Origin: Clostridiales bacterium
Lineage (GTDB): Bacteria > Bacillota > Clostridia > Lachnospirales > UBA12420
NCBI GenBank assembly: GCA_003452395.1
Contig: DMOI01000002.1
Location: 1-49,316, forward strand
Length of the DNA stretch: 49,316 bases
Reading direction: 5' to 3'
Positions 1 to 8,888 of this stretch are shown one piece after another (the stretch's first letter is position 1; each line of letters begins with the position of its first letter). Both the position numbers and the translations under genes were made by a program. Below the pieces are notes generated by a model. The model did no database searches. It was not told the origin of the DNA and was given only the letters and a program-made list of their open reading frames with translations.

Positions 1-2
1 GG

Positions 3-2531
3 AAGTCGAGTGTCTACTCGACACCAGATATGCCAAGTAGTTTATATGAGAAAGAGGATGTAGAGCAAGAAGAGCAAGAAGAACAAGAACAAGAACATAC
101 TGATCTAGGCACCGAGTTTAATCAGGGTTTAAGCGAAAATAGGGTGGTTAATAAAGGTAAACAATACATAAATGACAAAATAAATCAGCAAATAAAAAAA
201 GGAGTTTCGAATCTACTAAAAAAAGGCGGAACAAAAGCTGCAACAACTGCGGCAACAACTGGCGGAGGTGCAGCAGCTGCAGCAGGAGGGACTGTAGCAG
301 CAGGAGGTGCAGCAGCAAGTGCGCCAGTGTGGATACCAGTGGTTATAATAGTTTTAGTAATAATTATTTTAATAGCCGCAATAATTATGGTTTTACCTAC
401 AAGCGTATTTGGTAATACAAGTAAGGAAATAGATGGACTTAATTTTAAAGATGAGAATTTAATAAAAGAAGTATATGATATGAAAAAAAGCGAAGAAGAG
501 GGTATAAAACCACCATTCATGGAAAGACTTGCAGATTTATATATGTTTTACGAAGAAGAGATACAGGAAGAGTTTGGAGAATATGAAGTAGATGAGGATA
601 TGACCGAAGTTCAGGAGGAAATGAAGGAAGACTTGGAAAAAGCTATGAAGGAGGTTGTTGAATATCAAGGAGATTTTGCTGCTACTCTTGATATTATACC
701 TTTTTTATTAAAGTTTGAAAGGCAATCTTATGCTTGGTCCTATCCTGACTGGTCACCGATAATAAATGATACAGAGAAAAAAATAGTCAAACTTTACAAT
801 AATTTATATAATAGTAATCCGGAAAAGAAGAACACTGAGAGATATATAATAAAAGATATTGATGGACATATACGGGAAACTATATACATAAATCCTGATT
901 TTACTAGAGATCAGATTTTCGAGGAATATAAAAAGGTGTTTTCAACTGAAAGTATAACTTTAATAAATACAAAAACAGGACGTACTATTAATAGAGACGA
1001 GAGTTTAGATAGACAATTATTAAAAGAGCAATTTGATAAAGTATATATGGAAGCTACTACAAGTTATGAAAGATATCTTAACTTAGTAAAAATATGCGAT
1101 GAGGCGTATAAGGAAACAAGCAAAATTCATTATGATACTCCTATTATGTATAAAGCTGATGCAGCTGGAGCCCCTATAACTGGAGAAATTTATATGACCA
1201 AGTCTTTGTTACATAGGTTTCAAACAATAAATGAAACCAGAGATATAACATATAAAATGACAGGTTACAGTCAAAAATATGGAGATGCATGGAATGAATT
1301 TAACAAGAACGATGCAAATATGTTTGATGAAAAAGATGAGATGATTAAAAATGCTAGGTATTATGTTCCGAGTACTAATACATATAGCTATACAGATAAT
1401 ATTATAGATTTTCAAAAACTTGAAAAATCAGCAAGATTGAATTGGTATTACTTAAATGCATTACTAGGAGAAAAGCTTCAAATGGAGACTGGAAAAACCT
1501 TAACCCCAGTTACAGAAGTAGTAGCAAAAGAGGTAGATAATTACAAAGTAATACAGCACATACTTGCTGGGTCAACACCATATTTCAAGTATTCGTATCC
1601 AATAAATTTAACTCCACTCAAACTTGATCCTGATACAAAAACTCAAATATTAGCAAAATATGGTTATGATAATTTTGATGCGGTTAATCCGTTCTTACCA
1701 GAGGAGATAAATGGAAGTGCAAAATATAAGTTTGATAATCCAAAGTATCCAGCTGGTTATTTATCAATAACTGAGGCAGAATCTAATGAAATAGCAGAAA
1801 AAATAGAAGATATGGATGAAAACAGTGGTATATTTTCAAGTATATTTTCAAAAATATTTCATGATATTCAAGTACTTTCTTTCGATGAAGAATGGAAGCC
1901 AGCATCTAAGATAGCATACAAGCCAAATAATCATGAGATTGCAGATATTATAAACAATTATGTAACTTTTGCATTTCACTCAGGTACGGGTGAGGCTGTA
2001 AAAGCATATGATTTCTGGGCTGATGCTTGTAAAATAGTTAGAGAAAAAGAAGTAATATTTACAAATGTGATATGGCAATCAGCTAGTAGTTATGCAGCCG
2101 CAAACGGCTATAGTGGGGGCAGTTTTAGTAACGAGGTAGTAGAGACTGTGAATCTCCCCAATAATGATACACCTACATATACTGAGCCAATAGTAGTTCC
2201 AGCTGATAATGATAGTCTTACAGTATTTAGGACGGTAAATACGACACTACCAACTGTAAAACCTGTAAGTAAGAGCAATTTATTTAATAAAAAGGATTAT
2301 AATTACAGCAAAAATGAGAAGAGTAGGGATGACCCCATTGAGGAACAAGTAGATCCAAAGCAATCTTATGTTATAAATACATATAAAGATGTATACATGT
2401 GGAGAGGATCTGGAGAGGATTTAGAAACTCAAACAGACTATCATGTTTTAGTAAAACAGGAATACCATATTTGGTACAAAAGACAGTGGGCACAAGATTT
2501 AGGGTATGCCATGGTTAGAAAGTTAAATTAA
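3..2531 (+). CDS. Large single-pass membrane protein, conjugation-module-like position (5' end probably outside window)
   Basis: I do not recognise a family. The N-terminal ~100 residues are rich in Glu/Gln, then Ala/Gly low-complexity sequence, followed by one strong membrane helix at about residues 103-126 (WIPVVIIVLVIIILIAAII) and some 700 residues that should lie outside the cell. No second clear membrane segment or enzyme motif is visible. An ATG lies at 30 but has no ribosome site, and the frame is open back to the window edge, so the gene probably starts upstream; a small inverted repeat (GTCGAGT/ACTCGAC, 5-22) overlaps this stretch. It is followed after 38 bp by a wall hydrolase gene and then a small membrane protein gene, an order like orf15-orf14-orf13 of Tn916-type type IV secretion modules. 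However, Orf15/VirB6 proteins have several membrane helices and this has one, so the match is positional only. Confidence 0.75.
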   Translation, partial: KSSVYSTPDMPSSLYEKEDVEQEEQEEQEQEHTDLGTEFNQGLSENRVVNKGKQYINDKINQQIKKGVSNLLKKGGTKAATTAATTGGGAAAAAGGTVAAGGAAASAPVWIPVVIIVLVIIILIAAIIMVLPTSVFGNTSKEIDGLNFKDENLIKEVYDMKKSEEEGIKPPFMERLADLYMFYEEEIQEEFGEYEVDEDMTEVQEEMKEDLEKAMKEVVEYQGDFAATLDIIPFLLKFERQSYAWSYPDWSPIINDTEKKIVKLYNNLYNSNPEKKNTERYIIKDIDGHIRETIYINPDFTRDQIFEEYKKVFSTESITLINTKTGRTINRDESLDRQLLKEQFDKVYMEATTSYERYLNLVKICDEAYKETSKIHYDTPIMYKADAAGAPITGEIYMTKSLLHRFQTINETRDITYKMTGYSQKYGDAWNEFNKNDANMFDEKDEMIKNARYYVPSTNTYSYTDNIIDFQKLEKSARLNWYYLNALLGEKLQMETGKTLTPVTEVVAKEVDNYKVIQHILAGSTPYFKYSYPINLTPLKLDPDTKTQILAKYGYDNFDAVNPFLPEEINGSAKYKFDNPKYPAGYLSITEAESNEIAEKIEDMDENSGIFSSIFSKIFHDIQVLSFDEEWKPASKIAYKPNNHEIADIINNYVTFAFHSGTGEAVKAYDFWADACKIVREKEVIFTNVIWQSASSYAAANGYSGGSFSNEVVETVNLPNNDTPTYTEPIVVPADNDSLTVFRTVNTTLPTVKPVSKSNLFNKKDYNYSKNEKSRDDPIEEQVDPKQSYVINTYKDVYMWRGSGEDLETQTDYHVLVKQEYHIWYKRQWAQDLGYAMVRKLN

Positions 2532-2569
2532 AATAAATAAGACCCTTTTCATAGAAAGGAGGGTATCAT

Positions 2570-4009
2570 ATGAGGAAATTTTACAAGATAATTTTTTATA
2601 CAACTATAATAGCTTTGACCACAATGCTTGTTTCTAATGCAGAAACAAATTATACTGCTTTTGATGATATTATGGAACAGATAGAGGTCACGAGAGACTA
2701 CTATACTGTTGAAAAGAAGGAAACTGTACGATCTGAAATATTGGATATGCGTATGATTAGTCAACCTGGGGGAGAACAAGCAATAAATCAGATGATGACT
2801 CTTGAGGAGACTGATAGTAGTAGTGGTAATGGTAGCGGGAGCATGTTTTCGGGAGCAATGCCTACAGCAGATAGCCTAACGGGAGACATGAAGGCAAAGT
2901 GGGGAGCTAAAGTTGCAGGAACTGACAAATGGAACGAACTTATTTTAAAAGTAAGTCAGGAAAAAGGAATCAATCCAATTTTTGTAAAATGTATTATGGC
3001 AAAAGAGTCAGGAGGAGATGAAAATGCTCTTAATGATAGAAATGTTGATGGAACAATAGACTATGGATTAATGCAAGTTAACTCAAGTTGGGGAAATAGA
3101 TTTGAATATGATAGAATAATGACTGATCCAGAATATGCAATAGCATGTGGGATAGATGTAATAAAAGAAAAGATAGCAATGGCAACAAGTAATGGTGAAG
3201 TTCCTACAGCTTTTAATATCTTTTGGTATTATAACGGGCATGTTGAGCAAGGTAGATTATATGCAGAAGATGCAGTATTACTGTATGAAGCATTGTCAGG
3301 TGGCACAAGAGATGATGATATAAGTATTTTTGTGAGTTTAGGAAATTTAAAAGGATATCCAGAAGAACTAAGAAGTAGAACAGAATTCAGTAGAAATGAC
3401 TTAATAGCAATGGCAACATCACTTCTAGATGTTAAGCAAGATGTTGAAGGAAATCAGCCAGTTCCATATTTTTGGGGAGGAAGATCTACAGCGTATGGTT
3501 TTGATGGAAGTTGGTTTGAAACACGACGAGTTACAGCTGGGGGAAGTCAAACATCAGGACAAATGAGGATATATGGGCTAGATTGTAGTGGATTTATTGC
3601 ATGGACATACGGACAATTACCAGAAGGTCAAAAATCAGGGTTAAGTGGTGTACTTACAAGTAACGCGCAAGGACAGTATAATAGCTCTATTGAAAGAAAC
3701 CTTAGTATAGATGAGTTAAAACCAGGAGACCTAGGATTTACACCTAATTTTGATCATGTTGGTATGTATATTGGAAAAGATCCAGCTAATGGAATGCCAA
3801 TGTTTATACATGAAGGAGGTTCAGGAGCAGATGTAGATTATGTAGGAGGTGTATTTCAGAATGGATTTGTGTATGAAAGAGGATGTGTAAGAATATCATA
3901 TTTGGGAAGTAGCAATCCATATCCTTCTGAGATAAGCGGAGTTGCAGTAACAAATTGGGGACAAAATTTTACTCACTTTTCAAGGGTTATGCACTTTCCT
4001 GAAGATTAA
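2570..4009 (+). CDS. Bifunctional lytic transglycosylase / NlpC-P60 cell-wall hydrolase
   Basis: A secreted or membrane-anchored peptidoglycan hydrolase with two catalytic domains. An N-terminal hydrophobic segment (about residues 5-23) acts as signal or anchor. Residues ~115-230 are an SLT lytic transglycosylase: the motif AKESGG gives the catalytic Glu146, followed by YGLMQVNSSWG. Residues ~270-475 are an NlpC/P60 cysteine peptidase, with Cys339 in LDCSGF, His396 in DHVGMYIG and a third polar position near FIHEGG. Such two-domain proteins are standard in Gram-positive conjugation systems (Orf14 of Tn916 relatives), where they open the wall for the transfer channel. The ATG at 2570 has a good AAAGGAGGG site. 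It sits between two membrane-protein genes and upstream of a Tad-like filament locus, so local wall remodelling for an envelope machine is the likely role. Confidence 0.93.
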   Translation: MRKFYKIIFYTTIIALTTMLVSNAETNYTAFDDIMEQIEVTRDYYTVEKKETVRSEILDMRMISQPGGEQAINQMMTLEETDSSSGNGSGSMFSGAMPTADSLTGDMKAKWGAKVAGTDKWNELILKVSQEKGINPIFVKCIMAKESGGDENALNDRNVDGTIDYGLMQVNSSWGNRFEYDRIMTDPEYAIACGIDVIKEKIAMATSNGEVPTAFNIFWYYNGHVEQGRLYAEDAVLLYEALSGGTRDDDISIFVSLGNLKGYPEELRSRTEFSRNDLIAMATSLLDVKQDVEGNQPVPYFWGGRSTAYGFDGSWFETRRVTAGGSQTSGQMRIYGLDCSGFIAWTYGQLPEGQKSGLSGVLTSNAQGQYNSSIERNLSIDELKPGDLGFTPNFDHVGMYIGKDPANGMPMFIHEGGSGADVDYVGGVFQNGFVYERGCVRISYLGSSNPYPSEISGVAVTNWGQNFTHFSRVMHFPED

Positions 4010-4023
4010 AATGGAGGTAAATT

Positions 4024-4548
4024 ATGTGGTTTGAAAGCTTTGTACGGAAAACAATTGAATTTATATTTGATATATTTAGAATAAAAGTAGTGCGATATTT
4101 AATGTTACTTATGTTGGCATCTTTTATTATAGGTTTGATTTTTTCTCCGAAGGAAGGAGATGTATATCGAAGTATTGAATTTAAAAAAAATGTAGATATA
4201 AAGAGATTTGAGGTCCAAAATGAAATATCGTGGGAACAATATAGCAAAATCTATTCCAATATAAAAGTAAAAATAGAAGATATAGTTATAAGAGGTGGTT
4301 CAAGTGATGATAATAATAAAAAGATTAAAGAATTTTTTGTTGGAAAATTTGAAGATTATGAAATAGATGTTCAAAAAATAGAAAAAATTAAAGATAACCA
4401 ATATAGTAGTTTTATCAAAATAAATAAATGGATAAGACAAAAAGGAAGAGACGGAGCATTAGAACCATATGGATCATTTAGGTTAATAATAACAGACGAT
4501 GGCGAGAAAACGGAAATAGAACAAATCAGTGATATAGAAAAAAACTAA
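4024..4548 (+). CDS. Small single-pass membrane protein, possible VirB8/Orf13-like component
   Basis: This 174-residue protein has a short cytoplasmic N-terminus, one membrane helix (about residues 24-42, VRYLMLLMLASFIIGLIFS) and a charged ~130-residue outer domain without recognisable motifs. The start has a GGAGG site and lies 14 bp after the wall hydrolase, so the two are co-transcribed. In Tn916-like modules the gene after the wall hydrolase (orf13/tcpC) encodes a bitopic protein with an NTF2-like VirB8 domain; size, topology and position fit, but I cannot show the fold from sequence. A long hairpin follows 44 bp downstream and seems to end this three-gene unit. Confidence 0.8.
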   Translation: MWFESFVRKTIEFIFDIFRIKVVRYLMLLMLASFIIGLIFSPKEGDVYRSIEFKKNVDIKRFEVQNEISWEQYSKIYSNIKVKIEDIVIRGGSSDDNNKKIKEFFVGKFEDYEIDVQKIEKIKDNQYSSFIKINKWIRQKGRDGALEPYGSFRLIITDDGEKTEIEQISDIEKN

Positions 4549-4591
4549 ATTTGTAACAAAAACTTAACAGAAATTTCAAAAAGAAATATGA

Positions 4592-4642
4592 CAATCCTAC
4601 TTGTATTATGTAGTAAAATACTATATAATACAAGTAGGATTG
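4592..4642 (+). terminator. Long near-perfect hairpin between the wall-hydrolase unit and the Tad-like unit
   Basis: An 18-bp perfect inverted repeat (CAATCCTACTTGTATTAT, 4592-4609, and its complement 4625-4642) continues inward through one G-T pair and five more pairs to a three-base loop. This gives a 24-bp stem. The run GTATTTTTACGACTTTT follows. The likely role is transcription termination, but the stem is longer than a usual intrinsic terminator. Confidence 0.6.
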
Positions 4643-4704
4643 CGTATTTTTACGACTTTTAATACATTTTAATGTAAAATTGTAAGTATAAGGGAGTGAG
4701 GTTT

Positions 4705-6201
4705 ATGATAGCTATTGCAACAGGGATTGATGCTCTTGATCAGAGGATTAAGCAGAAATTTGAAGAAAATAGTATGAAAGATTTTATGATCGTTAATTAT
4801 AGAGAATTTTTGCTTAAGTCAAATTTTGATGTTGTTATTATATCGAAAAAATTAATCGGAAACATAGAGCTTGAATATTTGATTCTAACATTAAGAGAAA
4901 AAGATATTAGAATCATGTATTTAACAAATAAAGACTCAGAAGAAGAAGTAAAGTTATGCTTTAAATATGGTATAAATGATATTCTTACCGACCCAATAGA
5001 TGCTGACCTTGTTCATAAGGTATATAAAGAACCTAAGAAATTCAGTGATGTTAAAAAACTTTTTCTCATGGTAAACAGCAAAAATGCAGCAGATAAAACT
5101 ATCGACCTTGATAGACTAATGGAGATATCCACTCAGCAGAGTAAGTCTAATTCAAAGGTAGAAAGCAAAGAATCTACTTCAAGAAAAGAGTTAGAAGATG
5201 AAGCTAGGAAGCAAAGAGAATATGAAGATGATGGTAAAGAACAATTTACAATAGAGAAGAAGCAAGAAGAAAGAGTACATAAGCCAGAAACAATAATAGC
5301 AAGAGCAGTAGATAAGATAGTAGAAAAAAGAGCGGAATCTTTTCCAAAAGAAGATTTATCAAAATATAAGAAGAAGGAAGTTATAAGAGAAACTATACAA
5401 GAGACGGTATATAGAGTACCAAGTGATTATAAAAAGATTATCGTCATTTTGGGTACGGAGCCAACAGGGAAAACAACTATAGCTGTTAATATGGCTTGGT
5501 ATTTTAGCCAACAACATATAAAGACAGTATTAATAGATACAGATTTTAAAAAGAAAGATGTTTACTTTCATTTTGATAAAAATTTTAGTAACTGCCTAAA
5601 TAGATTGCCAGAAGAGGAAAATGTTATAAATTTAGGAATAGATGTTAATTCAAATCTAAAAATATTCACAGAGAACAAGGATTGTGAGGTGGATATTGGG
5701 CAATACGACATTATGAAACTTATAGTCTCTGCAAAAAATCATGCACAAGTTGTTATAATAGATTTAAGTCATGATTTAGATGAAGATACAATAAAAAACA
5801 TTTTAGAGATTGCAGACAATGCAATAGTAGTTGTTGACCAAAAGGTGACGACTTTAAACAGAGTGCCTGAGGATTTAGGAAAGTTTAGAGGACAACTACA
5901 TAACATGAGTATTATTGTAAATAGATATTATCCTCTTAAACACTTAGAAGCAGATGAAATAAAATCAAAATTTTTTGAAAATGTAGACCTCCCAAGTGGA
6001 AAGGAGTTTGATTATACAGTAAATAAGGTTCATACTGTTAGCGACGATGCAAAATCAGTACTACAAGGTTTAGCAAATAGAATTCCAGCTATGGAATTAA
6101 AGAATAATTTTATTGTTGATGATATTAAGAAGATATGTACATATTATTATGTTGCCAAAGATGCAGGACAGAAGAAAAAGGGATTTAATTTCTTTAAATG
6201 A
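4705..6201 (+). CDS. tadZ-like: TadZ/CpaE-like ATPase with receiver-like N-terminal domain
   Basis: A 498-residue protein with the TadZ/CpaE layout: a receiver-like domain (residues ~1-110, alternating beta strands and helices, lacking a clear phosphoacceptor set), a charged linker rich in Glu/Lys (~140-215), and a MinD/ParA-type ATPase domain. The P-loop GTEPTGKTT begins at residue 250 and is followed by LIDTDFKKKD and VVIIDLSHD. The lysine two residues before the P-loop that marks classical ParA proteins (KGGxGKT) is absent. TadZ proteins place Tad pilus machines in the cell. Start chosen at ATG 4705 (site GGGAG, 8-bp spacing); a GTG at 4696 is in frame but overlaps the ribosome site. The ATPase domain is clearly paralogous to the C-terminus of the next gene, sharing TGKTTIAVN and LIDTD. 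Confidence 0.82.
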   Translation: MIAIATGIDALDQRIKQKFEENSMKDFMIVNYREFLLKSNFDVVIISKKLIGNIELEYLILTLREKDIRIMYLTNKDSEEEVKLCFKYGINDILTDPIDADLVHKVYKEPKKFSDVKKLFLMVNSKNAADKTIDLDRLMEISTQQSKSNSKVESKESTSRKELEDEARKQREYEDDGKEQFTIEKKQEERVHKPETIIARAVDKIVEKRAESFPKEDLSKYKKKEVIRETIQETVYRVPSDYKKIIVILGTEPTGKTTIAVNMAWYFSQQHIKTVLIDTDFKKKDVYFHFDKNFSNCLNRLPEEENVINLGIDVNSNLKIFTENKDCEVDIGQYDIMKLIVSAKNHAQVVIIDLSHDLDEDTIKNILEIADNAIVVVDQKVTTLNRVPEDLGKFRGQLHNMSIIVNRYYPLKHLEADEIKSKFFENVDLPSGKEFDYTVNKVHTVSDDAKSVLQGLANRIPAMELKNNFIVDDIKKICTYYYVAKDAGQKKKGFNFFK

Positions 6202-6226
6202 AATAATAGCAAGAAGGTGATTTTTG

Positions 6227-8845
6227 ATGGATGTGGCAATAATTGCACAAAACTATATAATAGCGAACGCACCCAAAAGTGCTGGTAACGAGTTAGAAGT
6301 ACCAATGTATTTTTATTTTGCTGTAGCTATTGTAGCTTTAATCTTCTTCGCGATAGCGCTATTTCAAAAGATGTTGAAAGATTCAAAAATTAGAGAATCA
6401 GAGAGAAATAGGTTGCAAAGGCTTAGGGATCAAAGAGAAAAGTTAACTAGACAAAAAACTATACTAACTGAACCTGATATCAACCCATATAGACATAAAA
6501 GTGAAAAGCATATAATGTTAAATGGACACAACATTGTAGTTGATGATAAAACTAGGGAAAAACAACATAATGAAATAAAAGAGGTAACTCCTCAAGTTGG
6601 AAGAGAAACAATAGAGGAAATACCTATTAAAAAAACAACGCAGGATGTAGATAGTAAATACATTGATGAGTTAAAAGAAGAAGTACGCTCGAAAATGCAA
6701 AAAATCAAACAAATTGAAGAAGAAAGGATAAAAGAAGAGCAAAAAATACAAGCAAATATTAAGGAAGATGAAGAAAAACTTGATGATTTTGGGCAAGAAA
6801 AAATAAAATTGGAAGAACTAAGGCAAAGGGAAATAAGATTAGAGAAGATAAGGCAGGATCAAATAAGGGAAGATGAGATAAGACGAGAAGAAATAAGACA
6901 AGAAGAACTAAAACAAGAAGAAATGAGGCAAGAACAGATAAAGCAAGAAGAACTAAGACAAGAGAAAGTGAGACAAGAACAGATAAAGCAAGAAGAACTA
7001 AGACAAGAGGAACTAAGACAAGAGGAACTAAGACAAGAACAGATAAGGCAAGAAAAACTAAGACAAGACGAAACAGATTTTACTAAAGAATCACAAAATA
7101 AAACAGAACCGAAAGTTAATCACAATCTTATGAATATGTTAAGTAGATTGAAAACACCGAATAAATTAAATGAAGACAATGAAGAATTAAGACAAGAAGA
7201 ATTAAGACAAGAAGCGTTAAGACTAGAAGAATTAAGACAAGAGGAATTAAGACAAGAAGCGTTAAGACTAGAAGAATTAAGACAAGAGGAGCTAAGACAA
7301 GAGGAGTTAAGACTAGAAGAATTAAGACTAGAAGCGTTAAGACAAGAAGAAATAAGACAAGAAGAATTAAGGCAAGAGGAGTTAAGACAAGAGGAAATAA
7401 GACAAGAGGAGTTAAGACAAGAAGAATTAAGACTAGAAGAGTTAAGACAAGAGGAAATAAGACAAGAAGAACTAAGACAAGAGGAGTTAAGACAAGAGGA
7501 ACTAAGACAAGAGGAATTAAGACAAGAGGAGTTAAGACAAGAAGCGTTAAGACAAGAGGAACTAAGACAAGAAGAATTAAGACAAGAGGAGTTAAGACAA
7601 GAAGCGTTAAGACAAGAAGAGTTAAGACAAGAGAAATTAAGACAAGAAGAGTTAAGACAAGAGGAATTAAGACAAGAAGAGTTAAGACAAGAGGAATTAA
7701 GACAAGAAGAGTTAAGACAAGAGGAGTTAAGACAAGAAGAGTTAAGACAAGAGGAATTAAGACAAGAAGAGTTAAGACAAGAGGAATTAAGACAAGAAGA
7801 GTTAAGACAAGAGGAATTAAGACAAGAAGAGTTAAGAAAAGAAGCGTTAAGACAAGAGGAACTGAGACAAGAGGAACTAAGACAAGAAGAACTAAGACTA
7901 GCAGAGTTAAGAAAAGCAGAATTAATACAAAATGAGATAGGTATAGTAGGCAACAACAGGGTTGCCCAAGAACCTGAAAAAGATGTGTTGAAGGAAGATT
8001 ATAAGAAACAAATCAGAGAAAAAACAAAAAGTATTTTAGAGCAAATAAGCTTTGAAGAAATCGATTATGACTTAGATAAGGACTTTTCTAATCATAAAAT
8101 ATTATTGCTACTAAGCCCAGAGAAAACAGGTAAAACAACTATTGCTGTTAATTTAGCAGAGGAAATTGCAAGCAGGGGTATAAAAACTACACTTATAGAT
8201 ACAGATTCCATAAGGCAAGATGCATATTACTATTTTAACACAGAAGAGAAGGGGTGCTTAAGCAAATTATCGGGAGTTAAAATGCTTAGCGATGTATACG
8301 ATTTAGGGTTAAAAATAAATGAAAATTTAAGACTGTTTTCAGAACATAAAGGTGTAGATGTACATATAAGTACAGATGATATTATAAAACTTGTTAAAAT
8401 ATCGGCAAAACATTCTGAAGTTATAATCGTAGATTGTGCAAACTTTTTAGATTCGAATGCAGTTAATAAACTTATAGAGTTAGCATATGGAGTTTTTATA
8501 GTTACGAATAAACAGGTAAACATGGCATCTAGGCTTCCAGCAAAATTATATGACCAAAGAAGGGTGTTGCAAAATAAAAAAGTTGATTTAATTATAAATA
8601 TGGATGCAGAAATAGACTATTTTAAAAACACTGTAGTAGTAAGTTTCTTTAAGAATATTATTTCATCAATTAATTCAACAGAAAAGTATACAATACCGAT
8701 AAATCAAGTATTTTCTATAGCATATGATTTGAAATCTATAATAATAGGATTGACTGCTCCGAGACAATCGGCAATAAAAGTAAAAGGAAACAAAATACAG
8801 GCAGGGATAAAGCAATTAGCAGAGTATGTAATAAGTGGAAAATGA
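6227..8845 (+). CDS. Membrane-anchored TadZ-paralogue with long five-residue repeat domain
   Basis: An 872-residue protein with four parts: a membrane helix (about residues 26-46, VPMYFYFAVAIVALIFFAIA), a charged helical linker, a very long repeat region, and a C-terminal MinD/ParA-like ATPase. The repeats have the unit RQEEL, with A, L, K and I variants: an imperfect set at roughly residues 190-285 and a regular array at ~320-567. The ATPase P-loop SPEKTGKTT starts near residue 631 and is followed by LIDTDSIRQD and VIIVDCAN; like its upstream neighbour it lacks the signature ParA lysine. A five-residue period does not fit heptad coiled coils; E/R-rich helices of this kind can form stiff single helices. 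A plausible role is a rod holding an ATPase at a distance from the membrane-embedded Tad machine. Start is ATG 6227 behind AAGGTG; TTG 6224 is a less likely alternative. Confidence 0.85.
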   Translation: MDVAIIAQNYIIANAPKSAGNELEVPMYFYFAVAIVALIFFAIALFQKMLKDSKIRESERNRLQRLRDQREKLTRQKTILTEPDINPYRHKSEKHIMLNGHNIVVDDKTREKQHNEIKEVTPQVGRETIEEIPIKKTTQDVDSKYIDELKEEVRSKMQKIKQIEEERIKEEQKIQANIKEDEEKLDDFGQEKIKLEELRQREIRLEKIRQDQIREDEIRREEIRQEELKQEEMRQEQIKQEELRQEKVRQEQIKQEELRQEELRQEELRQEQIRQEKLRQDETDFTKESQNKTEPKVNHNLMNMLSRLKTPNKLNEDNEELRQEELRQEALRLEELRQEELRQEALRLEELRQEELRQEELRLEELRLEALRQEEIRQEELRQEELRQEEIRQEELRQEELRLEELRQEEIRQEELRQEELRQEELRQEELRQEELRQEALRQEELRQEELRQEELRQEALRQEELRQEKLRQEELRQEELRQEELRQEELRQEELRQEELRQEELRQEELRQEELRQEELRQEELRQEELRQEELRKEALRQEELRQEELRQEELRLAELRKAELIQNEIGIVGNNRVAQEPEKDVLKEDYKKQIREKTKSILEQISFEEIDYDLDKDFSNHKILLLLSPEKTGKTTIAVNLAEEIASRGIKTTLIDTDSIRQDAYYYFNTEEKGCLSKLSGVKMLSDVYDLGLKINENLRLFSEHKGVDVHISTDDIIKLVKISAKHSEVIIVDCANFLDSNAVNKLIELAYGVFIVTNKQVNMASRLPAKLYDQRRVLQNKKVDLIINMDAEIDYFKNTVVVSFFKNIISSINSTEKYTIPINQVFSIAYDLKSIIIGLTAPRQSAIKVKGNKIQAGIKQLAEYVISGK
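7183..7926 (+). repeat. Coding minisatellite, ~49 tandem 15-bp units encoding RQEEL
   Basis: The 15-bp unit TTAAGACAAGAAGAG is repeated about 49 times. From about 7620 to 7830 it forms a near-perfect 30-bp higher-order unit (alternating GAAGAG and GAGGAA codon pairs), which indicates recent expansion by slippage or recombination. A second, more diverged set lies at about 6790-7075. All units keep the reading frame. Confidence 0.95.
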
Positions 8846-8888
8846 AAATCAATTTGAATAATTGAAAATATACAGGGGGAGTGTTAAT

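Noticed and set aside
185..520. Minus-strand frame rich in Ala/Pro/Val opposite the first gene
   Set aside because: It mirrors the Ala/Gly-rich coding segment of the plus-strand protein and has no start signals.
7183..7926. CRISPR array
   Set aside because: The 15-bp units have no unique spacers and stay in one reading frame; no cas genes are near.
7120..7956. Long minus-strand frame of repeated Ser/Cys/Leu/Asn opposite the repeat gene
   Set aside because: It is a by-product of the in-frame 15-bp repeat on the plus strand, has no ribosome site and lies wholly inside a gene with clear domains.
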